Shown: positions 26,498-35,084 of the stretch, in pieces
Layout: the number at the start of each line of letters is the position of its first letter
How positions within the stretch are numbered: position 1 is the stretch's first letter
NCBI GenBank assembly: GCA_022827785.1
Contig: JAJEIM010000009.1
Span: 62,001-126,000 of the forward strand
Source of the DNA: Acidimicrobiia bacterium
GTDB lineage: Bacteria > Actinomycetota > Acidimicrobiia > Spongiisociales > Spongiisociaceae
Direction of reading: 5' to 3'
DNA length: 64,000 bases
The notes under the pieces: generated by a model
The model's input: the letters and a program-made list of their open reading frames with translations, nothing else
Told to the model about the DNA's origin: nothing
Databases searched by the model: none
Made by a program: the position numbers and the translations under genes

Positions 26498-28042
26498 CTA
26501 GACCGCTCCAAGATACGCACCCCGACGCCGCCCGGTCTCAGGTACCGCATGCCACCTTCTGTACCCGGCACTCACCGCCAGAATCGCCGCCGCCGCCGCA
26601 TCATCCTTAGCTCGCTGACGCCGCCCGCCTTGGCTACTTTTCGCGAGCTTCGAGTTTCCGGCGGGATCGGTCACCGTCCGAGCCTCAGCCATAGCCGCGG
26701 TCATCAATAGAGAGCGCTCAGGTCTCACGAGATCACCCAGGATCGCGGAGCGGAAATCTCTCACGTCCTGCCCGCCGTCTTTGTACCCCTGACCGCGCAC
26801 CACCAGCGCCGCAGTAGGGAAGCGGATCGCCTCTAGGTGCCCCCGTAGCTCAGCCTCACGCCACCGGTCGCAGATAATCGCCTGAGGACGCCCCCAACGC
26901 TCCAGGCACTCGATAAGGAGCGCCCTCACGTCAGACACCCGCCGCCCGGAAACCAGTAGCTCGCCCCGCTCAGCCATCCGAACATACGTTCGTCCCACAC
27001 CATCGGCCAGCCCTCTCGCCCGCAGGTCGGGTATCTCCGGGAACACCGCCACCGATTCCAACTCGCCCGATCTCCAATAACCTGCCCCCGCGCTCATGCT
27101 CTGGTTCTGGCCCAAATCGACGCCCAAGCAGTACGAAGGCGACCGAGCCCCGGACTCACCCAGAGCAGCAGCCCGCTTCCAAGTCTCCAAGTCCACAAGC
27201 ACAGAGCGCCGGATATCGCTCACGCCCTGGTTCAATCGAAGCGCCCGGAACGATGCCAGCGCATCAGGATCACGCCTTGCGTCCTCAGCCTCAGAGCGGA
27301 TCACCTTCTCAAGATCAGGGAACCCATGGCGCAGGCTCGGATTGGCCTTCACCCAAGTCTGCCGCCAGAAAGGAGGATCGTCAGCCCCGGCCGCATACGA
27401 CAGGGCGAAACCAACACCCGCCCCGTCCAAAGCTCGCTGGAACGGATGATCGGGACTCGCCGGACGGGTGCCTATCCACAGCGCTTTCGAGTCGGGAATC
27501 TTGCCCCGGCTTGTCTTGAGCGCCGCGAGCGCGCGATCTCGCTTCGATTCTTCCCACTGGCTGACTTCGTCCAGGATCAGCAACTTAGGAGCGAGCCCGT
27601 GAAGTCGGCGCGGATCAGAGCCATGCACCTTCACCATCGCCCCGGTCTCGCGATCCACGATCACCGCCTTGTTCTGGCTATCCATCACCCGGAACCGACC
27701 GCCCCGGTTCTTCCCGTAGCGGGTGAATGATGGAGCTAGGAACCGCATAATGTGCCTGAAGATGATCGTCCCCTGGTCGAAGCTACTCGCCACGATCACC
27801 GTCTCGGCCATAGGCTCTACCAACGGCCCGTCAACGTCCACCGCCGCCGCCGCAACCGCCGCACAGAAGGTACTTTTCCCCCCGCCCCTACCCATGGAGA
27901 TAGCCGCATCATCCGGTTGACGGAACGCACCGGATAGGAACCTTTTCTGCCAGCCCAGAAGTCTGAAAGGCTGCCCGGCGTAGCGGCCCTGAGCTATCAC
28001 CAGCCCGCGAATGTACCGGCCCACCTCAGCCGACAGGCTCAC
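26498..28042 (-). CDS. terL: Terminase large subunit
   Basis: 514 residues. It is the motor and nuclease that packages DNA into procapsids. The ATPase part has Walker A GRGGGKST (51-58) and Walker B LLILDE (154-159). The RNase-H-like nuclease has D309 in CLGVDLGQN, D392 in IICDRW and D480/D481 in AKDDAAAAAIL. Length and motifs are those of an HK97-like terminase. No clear small terminase is seen; the two small genes upstream are the only candidates. The gap 28043-28147 before the next gene is otherwise empty. Confidence 0.93.
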   Translation of the reverse strand: MSLSAEVGRYIRGLVIAQGRYAGQPFRLLGWQKRFLSGAFRQPDDAAISMGRGGGKSTFCAAVAAAAVDVDGPLVEPMAETVIVASSFDQGTIIFRHIMRFLAPSFTRYGKNRGGRFRVMDSQNKAVIVDRETGAMVKVHGSDPRRLHGLAPKLLILDEVSQWEESKRDRALAALKTSRGKIPDSKALWIGTRPASPDHPFQRALDGAGVGFALSYAAGADDPPFWRQTWVKANPSLRHGFPDLEKVIRSEAEDARRDPDALASFRALRLNQGVSDIRRSVLVDLETWKRAAALGESGARSPSYCLGVDLGQNQSMSAGAGYWRSGELESVAVFPEIPDLRARGLADGVGRTYVRMAERGELLVSGRRVSDVRALLIECLERWGRPQAIICDRWREAELRGHLEAIRFPTAALVVRGQGYKDGGQDVRDFRSAILGDLVRPERSLLMTAAMAEARTVTDPAGNSKLAKSSQGGRRQRAKDDAAAAAILAVSAGYRRWHAVPETGRRRGAYLGAV

Positions 28043-28147
28043 CCCTCACCTCCTCACGCGCGTTGCTTCGACTCCCCCGAAGACGCTAGTACCACCCCGC
28101 CGCGGCCCACAGGCTCCAGGGTCCCGCCGCCGGATGGTCATCACCCC

Positions 28148-28555
28148 CTACCCCTCAGGTAGCTGGTGCAGGAACTCCTGACGGACCGCAAAGAGACGGG
28201 CTCTCGCCGAGCCGAAGTCACCGACACCGACAGGAGCACAAGCCACGTAACCACCGGACGGATTGGCCACCACCACCCCGATCATCTGCCCGTCGCTATC
28301 GTGGACGACCTCACCAAGCAGACCGCCCGATGAGTCCTCGACCACATCACCCATCGTCTCCCCCATCTCCGCCTCTACCGCCGCCATGACCAGAGCCTGC
28401 CCCATTATCTGACGCACGCCCCTGACGTGCTCCGCCGCCCCGTCCTCCTCTCCGAAGACACCCACATGTATCAGCGCCTCCCAGGAGTTGCCCGCCCGCT
28501 TGGAGTAGCCCAGCACCTCACCGGTATCGGATGTCACCTTGCGCATCTGTGCCAC
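28148..28555 (-). CDS. Hypothetical protein of the element
   Basis: 135 residues. It begins MRKVTSDTGEVLGYSKRAG and has repeated short beta-like units (EDSSGGLLGEVVHDSDGQMIGVVV). The C-terminus has a helix (SARARLFAVRQEFLHQL). No family is recognised. It stands directly upstream of terL, where a small terminase is often found, but lacks the helix-turn-helix N-terminus of most small terminases. Its 5' leader contains a 9-bp inverted repeat. Confidence 0.6.
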   Translation of the reverse strand: MAQMRKVTSDTGEVLGYSKRAGNSWEALIHVGVFGEEDGAAEHVRGVRQIMGQALVMAAVEAEMGETMGDVVEDSSGGLLGEVVHDSDGQMIGVVVANPSGGYVACAPVGVGDFGSARARLFAVRQEFLHQLPEG

Positions 28556-28576
28556 TATCCACCACCTCCTGCGGTA

Positions 28577-28617
28577 GGTGCGAGCCCGGCAGGAGATGGG
28601 CGCACCGAGCTCGCACC
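28577..28617 (-). promoter_or_regulatory. Leader inverted repeat
   Basis: Perfect 9-bp arms ggtgcgagc (28577-28585) and gctcgcacc (28609-28617) lie in the 5' leader of the 135-residue gene on the minus strand. The whole gap 28556-28791 shows no convincing gene; this stem may fold in the mRNA leader or be a protein-binding site. Confidence 0.4.
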
Positions 28618-28791
28618 CAACACCTGATGGGAGGAGCCGGGCAATGGAAGAAGAGCAACCACCACCCGGCTACCGCCTGTCCAACAACACCAATACTAGC
28701 TGAAAGAAAGCGACCGGCAGGGCGACCCGCGAGCAGCGTTCGCCCCTTCCATGCCGGTCGATCAACCACCTAAGTCTAGCGACCGTCCAGC

Positions 28792-29304
28792 TTACGCTCG
28801 GTGATCTTTCGTATCCGGGAGATCAGGCACCGGCATCGTGTTTCTGGCCTCAGGATCGGGAGTTGATAACTCTCTGCTCTTCGGTTTGGCAAGCACCAGT
28901 TGACCGGCTGCTATCTGCCTTCGGATCGAGGCCTTGGCCCGGAGTACCTCCACTCTCCGAGCGATCTCAGGATCAAGCGCCGGTTGCTTCTCTTTCCGGT
29001 ACCGGCGGCGCTGACGCTCCCGCTCAGCCTCGACCGCCTCCGGTGTCAACTGCTTCCGCCACCACCGCAGATAACACCTCATGCACCGGCCCTTGACGCA
29101 CTTCCCCCGAAGTAAAGGCTCAGAACAATCCTGACAGATTTCACCGGTAGGCGAGTGGTCCCGCACCCGCTCCGAATGTGGTCTCGCACCCATAGCCCGC
29201 CGCTTGGCTCGATGCCACCGGCGTTGATAGCACCGCTCACACAGACCCGACGGCCTGCGAGTGCTGAACTCGATGCCACAAGCATCACAACTGCCGAACG
29301 CCAT
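28792..29304 (-). CDS. Zinc-ribbon protein of the element
   Basis: 170 residues with two Cys-x-x-Cys pairs near the N-terminus (CDAC...CERC) and two more (CQDC...CMRC), each set able to bind one zinc. A basic, helical middle (ERQRRRYRKEKQ) follows. Such proteins usually bind nucleic acid or act as small regulators. Its place between the primase-like gene and the packaging genes would suit a late-gene activator or replication accessory, but that is only a guess from position. Confidence 0.65.
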   Translation of the reverse strand: MAFGSCDACGIEFSTRRPSGLCERCYQRRWHRAKRRAMGARPHSERVRDHSPTGEICQDCSEPLLRGKCVKGRCMRCYLRWWRKQLTPEAVEAERERQRRRYRKEKQPALDPEIARRVEVLRAKASIRRQIAAGQLVLAKPKSRELSTPDPEARNTMPVPDLPDTKDHRA

Positions 29305-29442
29305 CGGCCATCAGGCTAGTTGGCCTTTGGCGGCCTTGGCTACTTCACGACGGGAAACTCGTCTCGGGATATTTTGATTTGCGTTCTGATCCTCAGGATT
29401 CAATCGCATTTCATTTTTTCCGCCGACGTGAATTTTTGATCC

Positions 29443-30435
29443 TCAAGGCGGTGATCTGGCCGGTATCGGAGACGATCTCAGCCCTACTGACCCTTTTTTT
29501 CCCGCATCCTGGTGGCCGGATTTTTGGCCTCCCCCTACGGGGGGGATAGCACTTAGCCCAGCCCTGGCTCTGGCCTTGCGTCCCATCATGGCTACCTGAG
29601 CAGCCCTGATGATGCACCGGTATCTCGCAATCTGGATGTCCCGATTGACGCCCTTGGGGAGCCTGCCCACCTCATCCAGCCATGCCTTGTACACCCGGAA
29701 ACGGGCGTGATGGGCCTCGGTACCGTGGTCATCGATGTAGGAATCGACCGTACGCACCGGGCTGCGGGACCGCATCCTCAGCGACCCCGAGATGGACCGC
29801 TGGCTCTCCCCGTGGGCCAGCCGTCGGGCTATCGCACAACTACGCTTCAGATTCTTCAGCCGTCTGCGCCTGGTCGACTCATGTCCCCCGTGCGACTGCT
29901 GGGCTGCCGTGTAAGGGATTGGCTCGAACGATCCCGACCGCACCTTGGTTGTAGTCCTGCCTATGGCGTCCAGATCGGCCTCAGGAGCCCCGTCTGCCCG
30001 CCCCAGGGCAGCCGACAGCGTGGCCAGTCGATCAGCCCTGGCAGCGTCTCTTACCTCGCATGGCTGGCGATAAAGGATGTCACCGCTGACCCCATCAGCC
30101 TCGAAACGTTTGCCGCCCCGGTGATTGGCAGCGGACACGACCAGATGAGCGCCGCCCTTCCTGCCGCCGGACCTCCACCAGCCCAGCACAGAGTTCGGAC
30201 CCATCCTCTTGACGAGACGGATGAGACAGGGATCACAGACCGGCGGAGAATGAGGACACCGATCCACGTCGACGACCATCACACCCAAACGGGCGGGAAT
30301 CAAGATCACCGATCCGGTCTGCAACAGACAACCGACTACATCCGATCGAGTGGGATGCCAGTTCCAGTAGGGGGTTTTGGCGATCAACGCCCCCCGGGCA
30401 TAGAGCTGATCTACCAGGTCTGGCAGATGAGCCAT
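29443..30435 (-). CDS. Primase-polymerase (AEP)-like replication protein
   Basis: 330 residues. The N-terminal half resembles the bifunctional primase/polymerase domain: VMVVDVDRC gives the metal-binding D56/D58, SGGRKGGAHLVV carries the conserved His (H97), and GVSGDILYRQPCEV fits the third motif. Residues ~190-270 look like a helical DNA-binding region (AIARRLAHGESQRSISGS). The last ~40 residues are low-complexity and basic. No helicase domain is fused, unlike many satellite replication proteins. It likely initiates replication of the element. Gap 29305-29442 after it has no gene. Confidence 0.7.
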   Translation of the reverse strand: MAHLPDLVDQLYARGALIAKTPYWNWHPTRSDVVGCLLQTGSVILIPARLGVMVVDVDRCPHSPPVCDPCLIRLVKRMGPNSVLGWWRSGGRKGGAHLVVSAANHRGGKRFEADGVSGDILYRQPCEVRDAARADRLATLSAALGRADGAPEADLDAIGRTTTKVRSGSFEPIPYTAAQQSHGGHESTRRRRLKNLKRSCAIARRLAHGESQRSISGSLRMRSRSPVRTVDSYIDDHGTEAHHARFRVYKAWLDEVGRLPKGVNRDIQIARYRCIIRAAQVAMMGRKARARAGLSAIPPVGGGQKSGHQDAGKKGSVGLRSSPIPARSPP

Positions 30436-30479
30436 TGGACGCCGTGTCTCAGATTCACAACCCCCAGTATAACCAGCAA

Positions 30480-30499
30480 AGCCCCCGTAATCGGGGGCT
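30480..30499 (-). terminator. Terminator or attenuator between integrase and primase-like gene
   Basis: A perfect 8-bp stem (agcccccg / cgggggct) with a 4-base loop is followed by TTT on the minus strand. It lies downstream of the integrase stop (30558) and upstream of the primase-like start (30435), so it could end integrase transcripts or attenuate those reading into the replication gene. Confidence 0.7.
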
Positions 30500-30527
30500 C
30501 AGCCGGGTGATCTGAGATACGTCCGTC

Positions 30528-30552
30528 AATGGACTACCTGCTGTCCATTATA
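30528..30552 (-). promoter_or_regulatory. Possible promoter overlapping a 7-bp hairpin
   Basis: On the minus strand a perfect -10 TATAAT (30552-30547) overlaps the end of a hairpin aatggac-N8-gtccatt (30528-30549). A -35-like GTGACA lies 20 bases upstream (30578-30573), which is a long spacer. If active it would drive the primase-like gene through the hairpin at 30480-30499. Confidence 0.4.
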
Positions 30553-30557
30553 TACCA

Positions 30558-31766
30558 TCAGCCGGGGCTTTCTGTCACCGCCCGAGCCCAGGCAGCCATG
30601 ACTTCCCGTCGGGGCTCGACCAACTGGGATCGCCTGTAGGCCATCTCCACAGACCCCCCCGTACGATGGGCCAGAGCCTGTTCGGCCAACTCCTGCGAGA
30701 CATTGTTCTCGGCGCAGAAATCTCTGAAAGATCGCCTTGTGTCATGTGGCACGATCCCAGCGCCGATGGTCCTGAACAGCGAACTGATAGTCGAGTGGCT
30801 GATTTCCCTACCCGACACCGGGGAGGGAAACACCAGGTCATCCTTGCCCCACTTCTCAGCGGCTATATCCAGCACCGCCACAGCCTCCCCAGACAGCGGG
30901 ACCGCATGCTCCCGCCCCGCTTTCATCCTCTCGGCGGGAATCGTCCACGTAGCCGTCTCCAGGTTGATCTCAGCCCAGCGAGCGCCCCGTGCCTCAGCCG
31001 ACCGACACGCTGTCAACACCATGAAGTGGATCGCCAGCCGGACAGGTTCGGTGACCGAGCAGACATCGACCGCCGCCAGAGCTTCCCGCACCATCTCGAC
31101 CGTGATCACCTTCGTCGACGCCTTTCTCTTCGCAGCCGACAGCGAGGCGTGAACGGCCGCCATCGGATCATCGGTGAGGAGGTTCTGCGCCCGAGCCCAC
31201 TTCAGCACCCGACCCAGCCGGTACTTGAGCACCTTGGCCGCTTCCGGTGTTGTCCCCCAGATCGGCTCCAGGATGGCCATGATGTCGCCGCTGGTGACCG
31301 AGCCCACCGGCTTGCTACCGATCATCGGATACACATAGCGCTTGAAACTGTTGCGCCAGTTCGCCGGGATGCGACTCCCGGCCTTCCAGGTACCCGCTGC
31401 GATCACCCGTTCGGTGGCGTCCTGGAACGTGACATCCCCCGTCCCCAGCGACAGGTCCCGACCGGCCTTGGCCGCCTCCCAGTTGGCGGCTGCTGCGATC
31501 CGAGCCTCCCGCAGGCTCATCTCCGGGTAGCTGCCGAGCGACACCATCCGGACCTTGCCGTTAGTCCGCAGCCGTTGATGCCACTTCCTCGACAGGCTAC
31601 CGTTAGTCCGTCTTGAGACCATCAGACTCAACCCGTTGGAGCCGTAGCCGTCACCATGTCTGCCGACCGGTGCGGTCCTCACGAAAGCAGCCGTCAGGCG
31701 TTGGCCGCTCCTACCCGTCCAGTCCGCCCTCCTGGTGGTGGTCCAGGAGTCCTTGGCCCTCGCCAT
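30558..31766 (-). CDS. int: Tyrosine site-specific integrase (P4-like)
   Basis: 402 residues. The N-terminus (GRHGDGYGSNGLSLMVSRR... SLGSYPEMSLREARIAA) is the arm-binding domain of P4-type integrases, and residues ~112-205 are the core-binding domain. The catalytic residues are all present: R255 (TACRSAEARG), K282 (ERMKAGREH), H341-x-x-R344 (PHDTRRS), H367 (LAHRTG) and nucleophile Y377 (MAYRRS). It is the rightmost gene of the element, next to the candidate attR, and transcribed away from pup. It should integrate and, with a directionality factor not identified here, excise the element. Confidence 0.95.
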   Translation of the reverse strand: MARAKDSWTTTRRADWTGRSGQRLTAAFVRTAPVGRHGDGYGSNGLSLMVSRRTNGSLSRKWHQRLRTNGKVRMVSLGSYPEMSLREARIAAAANWEAAKAGRDLSLGTGDVTFQDATERVIAAGTWKAGSRIPANWRNSFKRYVYPMIGSKPVGSVTSGDIMAILEPIWGTTPEAAKVLKYRLGRVLKWARAQNLLTDDPMAAVHASLSAAKRKASTKVITVEMVREALAAVDVCSVTEPVRLAIHFMVLTACRSAEARGARWAEINLETATWTIPAERMKAGREHAVPLSGEAVAVLDIAAEKWGKDDLVFPSPVSGREISHSTISSLFRTIGAGIVPHDTRRSFRDFCAENNVSQELAEQALAHRTGGSVEMAYRRSQLVEPRREVMAAWARAVTESPG

Positions 31767-31784
31767 CTCGCCTCTCCTCCGTAG

Positions 31785-31806
31785 CTGTTACGCAGGAGGG
31801 TAACAG
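31785..31806 (-). promoter_or_regulatory. Inverted repeat before the integrase start
   Basis: ctgttac-N8-gtaacag is a perfect 7-bp inverted repeat centred about 30 bases upstream of the integrase start and just before its ribosome site (ggaggag on the minus strand). It may be an operator or an integrase arm site. The region 31767-31976 is shared with the divergent pup gene. Confidence 0.45.
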
Positions 31807-31946
31807 GTTCGATGCCTTCTTGTATGCCTTTCTTCGGATCGGAAACTGCCTGCTCAGAGCCCCTTCGATCCTGACAGAATCCACAAAGCCCCAGCTAGCG
31901 GCCATAAATGGAGTAGGAAAGCGTAAGGGTATGCGGCGGCTTGTGC

Positions 31947-31957
31947 TTTCGCGGACA
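31947..31957 (+). other. Candidate right attachment core (attR)
   Basis: tttcgcggaca matches 21593-21603 exactly. It lies 19 bases before the pup ATG, and the pup ribosome site (aggagg, 31965-31970) falls on the host side. An integration here would leave the pup start region intact while removing its link with dop. Confidence 0.45.
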
Positions 31958-31976
31958 GACCACTAGGAGGAAAGAG

Positions 31977-32165
31977 ATGGCACAGGAACAAGAACGGACC
32001 CGGCGCCGTCCCGGCGCGGTCTCCGAGCCGGTTACGGCATCTCCGCACGTAGCCGAGCAAGGCGGCGTTCACAAGATAGATGAACTCCTGGACGAGATAG
32101 ATTCCGTACTAGAGGAGAACGCCGAGGAGTTCGTCAAGAACTACGTGCAGAAGGGCGGCCAGTGA
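31977..32165 (+). CDS. pup: Prokaryotic ubiquitin-like protein Pup
   Basis: 62 residues from ATG 31977, preceded by aggagg. It is mostly disordered, with the conserved C-terminal helix HKIDELLDEIDSVLEENAEE and the ending VQKGGQ. The final Gln must be deamidated by Dop to Glu before PafA attaches it to lysines of target proteins. Its stop overlaps the GTG of prcB. It is cut off from mpa-dop by the inserted element, so it needs a promoter within 31767-31976 or in the element's right end. Confidence 0.97.
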   Translation: MAQEQERTRRRPGAVSEPVTASPHVAEQGGVHKIDELLDEIDSVLEENAEEFVKNYVQKGGQ

Positions 32166-32953
32166 CAGGTAGCCTGCTTCCTCTCGGAGCGCCCCTGCCC
32201 GGCGCCAGCTTCACCGAGCTGATCAGGTCGCTCGATCTCGCTCCTGAGTGGGCGCTGGGACCCGATGGCGCGCCGGCCGGCTTCCAACCTCCCGACGCCA
32301 CCACGGTGCTGGCCCTCCGCTACGACAGCGGGGTGGTGATGGTGGGGGATCGCCAGGCTACAGCCGGCTACGACATCGCCCATCGCCACATCCAGAAGGT
32401 CTTCGCGGCGGATTCCTACTCGGCCGTCGCCATATCGGGAACGGCGGGGCTCGGAGTCGAGTTGATCCGCCTCTTCCAGACCGAGTTGGAGCACTACGAG
32501 AAGCTCGAGGGCGTGCGCCTCAGCCTGGACGGCAAGGCCACCTACCTCGCCCGGATGGTTCGTTCCCAGCTTCCCATGGCCCTGCAGGGGTTCGTGGTGG
32601 TACCCCTGTTCTGCGGGATCGATCCCGACGACGGAACCGGGCACGTGTTCACCTTCGACGCCATCGGAGGGCGCTACGAGGAGCGGGACTTCGGCGCCGC
32701 CGGGTCGGGGAGCCGGGAAGCACGGGCATACCTGAGAACGGTATACAGCCCCGGATCCGCCCGGACCGAGGCCATCGACCACAGCATCGCCGCACTCGTG
32801 GCAGCAGCCGGCCAGGACCTGGCGACCGGAGGTCCCGACCTTCGGCGCGGGATCTACCCCAATGTGGTCACGGTCACCGCCGACGGCGTTGAGGAGGTCG
32901 ACGAGACAGCGGTCGCGGCGGCAGCCGAACGGGCATTGGAGGTGGTCCGGTGA
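32162..32953 (+). CDS. prcB: 20S proteasome beta subunit
   Basis: 263 residues from GTG 32162 (GTGA overlap with pup). It is the proteolytic subunit of the 20S core. Residues 1-46 are a propeptide; cleavage before T47 in PDATTVLALRY exposes the catalytic threonine. The residue before the cleavage site is Ala, where mycobacterial PrcB has Gly. VVMVGDRQATAGYDIAHRH carries the catalytic Asp region, and GTAGLGVELIRLFQTELEHY is well conserved. prcA follows with another GTGA overlap. Confidence 0.97.
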   Translation: MTGSLLPLGAPLPGASFTELIRSLDLAPEWALGPDGAPAGFQPPDATTVLALRYDSGVVMVGDRQATAGYDIAHRHIQKVFAADSYSAVAISGTAGLGVELIRLFQTELEHYEKLEGVRLSLDGKATYLARMVRSQLPMALQGFVVVPLFCGIDPDDGTGHVFTFDAIGGRYEERDFGAAGSGSREARAYLRTVYSPGSARTEAIDHSIAALVAAAGQDLATGGPDLRRGIYPNVVTVTADGVEEVDETAVAAAAERALEVVR

Positions 32954-33630
32954 CCCTCCCGTTCTACGTAGCCCCCGAGCAGCTGGTCAAGGACCGCGCG
33001 GAGTACGCCCGCAAGGGCATCGCCCGAGGGCGATCGATCGCCGCCCTGGAGGTTCAGGAGGGTGTACTGCTGCTGGCGGAGAACCCCAGCCGCACTCTCA
33101 CCAAGATCTCCGAGATCTACGACCGGATCGCCTTTGCCGGAGTCGGCAAGTACAACGAGTTCGAGTCGTTGCGCGTGGCGGGAATCCGCTACGCAGACAT
33201 CAAGGGATACCAGTACGGGCGCCGTGACGTCACCGGCAAGAGCTTGGCGTCTGCCTTCTCGCAGACGCTGGGAAACATCTTCGTTCAGGGACCCAAGCCC
33301 TTCGAGGTGGAGGTGCTTGTGGCGGAGGTCGGCCGGACCGTGGCCGAGGACCGCCTGTTCAAGGTGACATACGACGGCACCCTGTACGACAAGCGCGGCT
33401 ACACGGCCATCGGCGGGCAGGCCGACGAACTGTCCGACCGGCTGGGAGACGCCTACGAGGCTACTCCCGGCCTGGTGGAAGCCCTGGCCCTGGCCGCCGA
33501 AGCCTTCCGGGATGTCGAGGACCGCGCGATCGACGGCTGGGAGGGCGCCCTCCTGGCGCGGGAGGGTCCGCCGCGCCGGTTCCGCCGCCTGACCAAGGAA
33601 GAACTCGGCGGGATCGCAACCCCCGAATAG
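32950..33630 (+). CDS. prcA: 20S proteasome alpha subunit
   Basis: 226 residues from GTG 32950. It forms the outer rings and gate of the 20S core, and the docking pockets for the Mpa C-terminal tail. Visible: FYVAPEQLVKDRAEYARKGI (the gate and H0 helix), YNEFESLRVAGIRYAD and TLYDKRGYTAIGG. Length is slightly short of the mycobacterial protein; the C-terminal tail is only brief. It is overlapped by 4 nt with prcB, so 1:1 production is expected. Confidence 0.96.
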   Translation: MTLPFYVAPEQLVKDRAEYARKGIARGRSIAALEVQEGVLLLAENPSRTLTKISEIYDRIAFAGVGKYNEFESLRVAGIRYADIKGYQYGRRDVTGKSLASAFSQTLGNIFVQGPKPFEVEVLVAEVGRTVAEDRLFKVTYDGTLYDKRGYTAIGGQADELSDRLGDAYEATPGLVEALALAAEAFRDVEDRAIDGWEGALLAREGPPRRFRRLTKEELGGIATPE

Positions 33631-33678
33631 GCCGGTGGCCGGCAGGACCGGCCGCCGGTGCGTTTAGCCTATCGAGCC

Positions 33679-35034
33679 ATGGACCGGCGCATCTTCGGAA
33701 TCGAGAACGAGTTCGGGATCACGTGCACCCTTCGTGGCCAGCGCCGCCTCAGTCCCGATGAGGTGGCCCGCATCCTGTTCCGGGGGGTCGTGACCTGGGG
33801 CAGGTCCTCGAACGTCTTCCTGGAGAACGGAGCGCGGCTCTATCTGGACGTGGGCAGCCATCCGGAGTACGCCACGCCGGAATGCGACGACCTCCTCGAT
33901 CTGGTGGCGCACGACAAGGCCGGGGAACGAGTCCTGGAGGATCTCCAGCGTTCCGCCGAACAGCGGCTCCGGAACGACGGCATCAGGGGGAACATCTTCC
34001 TCTACAAGAACAACACCGACTCGGCCGGCAACTCCTACGGGTGCCACGAGAACTACCTGGTGCTCCGCAAGGCGGACTTCCAGAAGATGCTGGACATCCT
34101 CATACCGTTCCTGGTCAGCCGCCAGATCTTCTCGGGGGCGGGCAAGCTCCTTCAGACCGCCAAGGGGCCTGTCTTCTCGATCTCGCAACGCGCCGACCAC
34201 ATCTGGGAGGGGGTCTCCTCGGCCACAACGAGGTCGCGGCCCATCATCAACACGCGTGATGAGCCTCACGCCGACGCCGAGCGCTTCCGGCGGCTTCATG
34301 TGATCGCCGGCGATTCCAACATGAACGAATACGCCACCTACGTCAAGGTGGGCGCCACCGTCGCTCTGCTGGAGATGATCGAGGCGGACGTGGTGTTCCG
34401 GGACCTGACCCTGGCTAACCCCATCCGGGCCATCCGGGAGATCAGCCAGGATCCGACCTGCCGGCAACCGGTTCGACTGGCCAACGGCCGGATGCTGTCG
34501 GCCCTTGACATCCAGTGGGAGTACCTGGATCGGATCATCCGGTACGCCCGGAGCCCCGGCTTTCCCCCCTCGGTGCAGCGAGCCGTCGAGATGTGGGAGC
34601 ATCTTCTCACCGGCCTGGAGAAGGATCCCTTCTCTCTCGAACGCCAGGTCGATTGGGTCACGAAGTACCACCTCATCGAGCGTTACCGGGCCAGGCACGG
34701 CCTGACGCTCTCTGACGCCCGGGTCCAGCTCCTGGACCTCAGCTATCACGATGTGACGGAGGATCGCAGCCTCTATTACCTGCTGGCCCGGCGGGGTGTC
34801 GTGGAGCGCCTCGTGACCGACGCCGCCATCGCCATCGCCAAGGAGAAGCCTCCGCAGACCACCCGCGCCCGGCTCCGGGGTGAGTTCATCGCCGCCGCCA
34901 AGGCCCGCAACCGCGACTACACGGTGGACTGGGTCCACCTGAAACTGAACGACCAGGCCCAGCGGACCGTGCTCTGCAAGGATCCCTTCAAGGCATTCGA
35001 CGAGCGGGTGGAGCGCCTGATCGCGGGCCTATGA
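33679..35034 (+). CDS. pafA: Pup-protein ligase PafA
   Basis: 451 residues from ATG 33679; an upstream start would add eight unconserved residues. PafA uses ATP to join the Pup C-terminal glutamate to a substrate lysine. Motifs: FGIENEFGI (Mg/ATP), [18 protein letters not shown] with the catalytic Asp, [20 protein letters not shown] and [10 protein letters not shown]. The C-terminal domain has [14 protein letters not shown]. It is a sister of Dop but lacks the Dop loop. It is 48 nt after prcA. Confidence 0.97.
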   Translation: MDRRIFGIENEFGITCTLRGQRRLSPDEVARILFRGVVTWGRSSNVFLENGARLYLDVGSHPEYATPECDDLLDLVAHDKAGERVLEDLQRSAEQRLRNDGIRGNIFLYKNNTDSAGNSYGCHENYLVLRKADFQKMLDILIPFLVSRQIFSGAGKLLQTAKGPVFSISQRADHIWEGVSSATTRSRPIINTRDEPHADAERFRRLHVIAGDSNMNEYATYVKVGATVALLEMIEADVVFRDLTLANPIRAIREISQDPTCRQPVRLANGRMLSALDIQWEYLDRIIRYARSPGFPPSVQRAVEMWEHLLTGLEKDPFSLERQVDWVTKYHLIERYRARHGLTLSDARVQLLDLSYHDVTEDRSLYYLLARRGVVERLVTDAAIAIAKEKPPQTTRARLRGEFIAAAKARNRDYTVDWVHLKLNDQAQRTVLCKDPFKAFDERVERLIAGL

Positions 35035-35084
35035 ACTCCGAGGAGGAGAGCCTTCTGCATCCAGTGGTCGGTCCCTTGTCGTGG

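Larger units (their letters stand above)
21593..31957. mobile_element. Integrated capsid-encoding phage satellite-like element between dop and pup
   Basis: About 10.4 kb bounded by the 11-base repeat. Nearly all genes are on the minus strand: integrase, primase-polymerase-like protein, zinc-ribbon protein, small unknown protein, large terminase, HNH nuclease, major capsid, prohead protease, two head-tail connectors, portal. No tail, tape-measure, lysis or recognisable repressor gene is present. The reading frames are full length and tightly packed, several with 4-10 nt overlaps, so this does not look like decay of a large prophage. Capsid-forming phage-inducible islands (cf-PICIs) have such a content and borrow tails from a helper phage. 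A degenerate prophage is the alternative. Confidence 0.8.

Noticed and set aside
28518-28769. An 83-codon minus-strand frame in the gap before the 135-residue gene
   Set aside because: It overlaps that gene's start, has odd composition and contains the leader inverted repeat. No ribosome site fits.
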